A stretch of 64,000 bases of DNA, from assembly GCA_963748095.1 (NCBI GenBank), contig CAVVIO010000038.1:4638-68637 (forward strand). Reading direction: 5' to 3'. Below are positions 61,559-64,000 of this stretch, piece after piece. Made by a program: the position numbers and the translations under genes. The notes beneath the pieces were generated by a model. That model was not told the origin of the DNA, ran no database searches, and saw only the letters and a program-made list of their open reading frames with translations. How positions within the stretch are numbered: position 1 is the first letter of the stretch; every line of letters starts with the position of its first letter. The DNA comes from CAVVIO01 sp963748095. GTDB lineage: Bacteria; Bacteroidota; Bacteroidia; Bacteroidales; UBA10428.

Positions 61559-64000
61559 TTATAATGAGAACCTGACACTGAACCCTACATTAGTATCGGC
61601 CGTGAGGAAGGAACGCGACGTATAGGGCGTGTTGACGGTACGGTCGAAAAAGAATTGGATACTGAAACGTTCGGTAAGGTTATAATCAGCAGTAAAGTTA
61701 ACCTTGAATACTTTCTGTCCCCCGGTGGACTGGTTAATTTCATCCAGCGACAGAGGAGTTATGGAACGTATAACCGTTACGTTATCCCGTATCGATAAAT
61801 CGAACCTCAGGTTAAGATCACTCTTAAATGAACGCTGGTTGATAATAATGGGGACATCCTTAAACCGATACCCCGTACCTATTACCAACTCATTATTTCG
61901 AGTCTCGGTTAGCTGATTGTTAGTTAAACTAAGGGCCAGCAACCGCGATTTGTTGATCTCGAAACGGGTAATCAGGTTATTGATCCAGGTTACATCCACC
62001 CCTATTAAAGGATTTATTTCTTCATTTATCGATACTGCATTTATCTGGTATTTCGGAATAAAGTTATTCTGCAAATCACGTATATAGCTAATTCCGTCCT
62101 CGGAGTTTGCCTCGTAATCCAAGCTGGTGGTAAAACTGCCAACATTATATGTAGAGCGGTAAGAATGGGAAATATTAACCGACTGGAATACCCTTTTCAA
62201 CATCTCTATTTGCGACAATCCATCGATAGAAACCCGCCAGTTAGGTAACATCATCCATGGAAATGGTTTAAGTGTGATCCTTCCGGGATTAAAGTTACCA
62301 TATGCTGCCATAAATGCAGGGATCAAAACCTCCGACGAAGTGGGGCCGTAACCGTCCGTATAACCGGGTACGATATCCTGAGTAATTGACGTATTATATC
62401 CAATTCCGCTGTTATCCACTTTTTGTTTGTTAAGCCGTTCTGATATGATTTTCCTGTATTCCTTAAATTTATCAAATGTAGCGGATGCCCACCCGTTTTT
62501 AGCAGAAGACTTTTCGAATGCGGTTCCCAGACTGATAAACGACATGGAAAAATTCCCGTTGGTAATACCGTTTTCATATGAATAACTTACAATAGAATCG
62601 GGATGATATACAAAATATTCACTAAAGCCTTCAGAATATTGCCGCATAGCAGTAAAGTCGATTCGAAACCCCCGGAAAGGTTCATATGTTCCACGGAGAT
62701 TGAAATCCTTGGAATTGGTCATGGTATAAGGATTGCTGAAGGTAGGATCCTTGGTGAGCCAATCGTATACATTTCCGGCGCGGTGTACAAAATTCGGGTC
62801 CTGCCATCCGAGGATGAAAGGTATCCCCGGAGCATTGTTATAATTACTTGTACTTAATCCAAAGTAATCGGTTCCAGGCATATAACCCTTCAAAAAGGTT
62901 CCCCCGTTCTGGCGGTATGTTGCCGAAAAATTCTTAAAGCCGGTTAACAACCTCACCGTGTTATCCATTACAAACACAAGGGGATTTTCGCCTTTTTCTA
63001 CTTTCCCTTCAATATTTATAGTGGCTCCGGCATAAGTGCTGTCCATCGTTACTGTCAGCTTATTTTCATTGATAATATCTACTTTCCCCTGAATTTCCTT
63101 ACCCCCGGAATCAAGAATTTTTACCGTAACATCTTCTGTTCCCAATTTATGAATAATATTTCTTGGGACATCTTTTTTCAAGTACACCCTTGGTTTTGTA
63201 TAAGTTACCGTTTTATATCGTTTTTCAGATTCCTTTTTATTCCCACTGTATTTACTATTAATTCGTTTTACAAAACCAATTTTATTATACAATGAATTCA
63301 TGTTAAACTGGTTGGTAAATTGAATTGTATTCGAGTTTTTGAGATTATTCCCCAGATCGTTCCTGCGTGTGGGATCTCTTAGAATAGGACCTATTTCCCA
63401 TGAATAGTTACTGTTATAACGTGCCGACATGGTAATCCAGTTGAATATGGGTATCTTATTTATCGGGAGGGTATAATTCAGATCGAAGCTCTGGTTGAAA
63501 TTGGTGTTCCTCCCCCCGCTTAATATGTTTGTCATAACCGAATCCTTCCACCTTTGATTATTGGGTTTGAACAGATCATAGGCGCCATTAGGTTCGTCGA
63601 TACGGGCAATATTACTGGCAGTGTATGTGAGTTTCAACGATCGTGTCAGATCCCAGTTCATGGCATAGTTTCTGTTCCAGGTGAAATCCTTGCTGACCGT
63701 CGAATCAATTTTGATCTGGTAACCACTAAATATATTTTTCATTTTAACCTCACTGTAGTTCCTGTCCATAAAAGTGGAAAAAGTAAAACGCGACGGGTAA
63801 GGTGTAAAGTTAAAATCTCTGATTAACCTCAGAGCAGGCGACTTAAACAGCTTCGACTTCCGGAAAGGTGTAATACTCTTGGGACGGGTATTAAATACGT
63901 AATTTAACCCAAGGTTATATTTAATAATATTGTTATACTCTGTGGTGTAATTACGCGATGACACTTCACTAAATGCCACCGTGGCAGATAAGTTCCCTGG
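61559..64000 (-). CDS. sprA: T9SS translocon protein SprA, C-terminal part (cut by window edge)
   Basis: Large outer-membrane translocon of the type IX secretion system. The frame is open to base 64000, so the gene continues beyond the window; a GTG at 63979 is internal. The visible ~813 residues show the SprA barrel pattern: LLTGFKNFSATYRQNGGTFLKGY, GLSTSNYNNAPGIPFILGWQDPNF, MLPNWRVSIDGLSQIEMLK, and the C-terminal strand FLTADTNVGFSVRFSL. Full-length SprA is typically over 2000 residues. SprA exports CTD-bearing proteins such as the one at 4493. Confidence 0.9.
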   Translation of the reverse strand, partial: PGNLSATVAFSEVSSRNYTTEYNNIIKYNLGLNYVFNTRPKSITPFRKSKLFKSPALRLIRDFNFTPYPSRFTFSTFMDRNYSEVKMKNIFSGYQIKIDSTVSKDFTWNRNYAMNWDLTRSLKLTYTASNIARIDEPNGAYDLFKPNNQRWKDSVMTNILSGGRNTNFNQSFDLNYTLPINKIPIFNWITMSARYNSNYSWEIGPILRDPTRRNDLGNNLKNSNTIQFTNQFNMNSLYNKIGFVKRINSKYSGNKKESEKRYKTVTYTKPRVYLKKDVPRNIIHKLGTEDVTVKILDSGGKEIQGKVDIINENKLTVTMDSTYAGATINIEGKVEKGENPLVFVMDNTVRLLTGFKNFSATYRQNGGTFLKGYMPGTDYFGLSTSNYNNAPGIPFILGWQDPNFVHRAGNVYDWLTKDPTFSNPYTMTNSKDFNLRGTYEPFRGFRIDFTAMRQYSEGFSEYFVYHPDSIVSYSYENGITNGNFSMSFISLGTAFEKSSAKNGWASATFDKFKEYRKIISERLNKQKVDNSGIGYNTSITQDIVPGYTDGYGPTSSEVLIPAFMAAYGNFNPGRITLKPFPWMMLPNWRVSIDGLSQIEMLKRVFQSVNISHSYRSTYNVGSFTTSLDYEANSEDGISYIRDLQNNFIPKYQINAVSINEEINPLIGVDVTWINNLITRFEINKSRLLALSLTNNQLTETRNNELVIGTGYRFKDVPIIINQRSFKSDLNLRFDLSIRDNVTVIRSITPLSLDEINQSTGGQKVFKVNFTADYNLTERFSIQFFFDRTVNTPYTSRSFLTADTNVGFSVRFSL

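Overview
The window is a contiguous stretch of a low-GC chromosome from a member of the Bacteroidota, most likely order Bacteroidales. The evidence is a SprA-type type IX secretion (T9SS) translocon gene at the right edge, a protein with a T9SS C-terminal sorting domain, the ExbB / four-helix membrane protein / ExbD / ExbD cluster, TAnnTTTG-type -7 promoter boxes just upstream of several genes, and very few Shine-Dalgarno-like sites. Genus and species cannot be read from the sequence.

Layout. 1-3930: thiol-redox group (thioredoxin reductase cut by the left edge, two thioredoxins, DUF6132, a methyltransferase, DUF302, then DUF2892 and a Crp/Fnr regulator on the other strand). 4490-5930: two T9SS-era secreted proteins, both frameshifted. 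6070-11440: housekeeping (tcdA, TatD-like hydrolase, gltX) and a threonine-to-glycine pair (threonine dehydrogenase plus kbl). 11600-14260: accessory segment with a DUF2971 protein, four degenerate 22-bp tandem repeats, and a protealysin-type M4 protease next to its probable emfourin inhibitor. 14560-17240: intergenic palindromic repeats and the Exb energiser operon. 17650-31150: tRNA-Ser(GGA) and mostly housekeeping genes (ansA, tatD, dprA, tadA, aspS, flavin reductase, lepA, GNAT, modD-like, SiaB-like kinase, rnhA, marC, rnhB). 31260-60800: a surface-polysaccharide locus of about 30 kb. 61039-64000: gcvH and the 3' part of sprA.

Polysaccharide locus. A FlaA1/WbpM-like 4,6-dehydratase and a Wzz-like chain-length protein lie on the + strand. 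About nineteen genes run the opposite way from a promoter near 60870 towards 36493. The parts fit an undecaprenyl-linked, Wzx/Wzy-type pathway: dehydratase, then a WbpV-like SDR reductase or epimerase, then a WecA/WbpL-like phosphosugar transferase, then eight glycosyltransferase-like proteins, flippases, polymerase/ligase proteins and Wzz. It has three flippase-like and three polymerase/ligase-like genes, so it probably makes more than one glycan or is a mosaic. One polymerase-like protein carries a predicted jelly-roll insert in its large outer loop. A heparinase II/III-like protein, a dehydrogenase fusion and a GT4 form a compact module.

Sequence quality. Seven loci contain interrupted frames, including essential aspS. 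At every resolved site the frame is restored by removing single inserted bases, which points to insertion-type consensus errors rather than gene decay. The affected genes are marked as disrupted as read, with reconstructed products.
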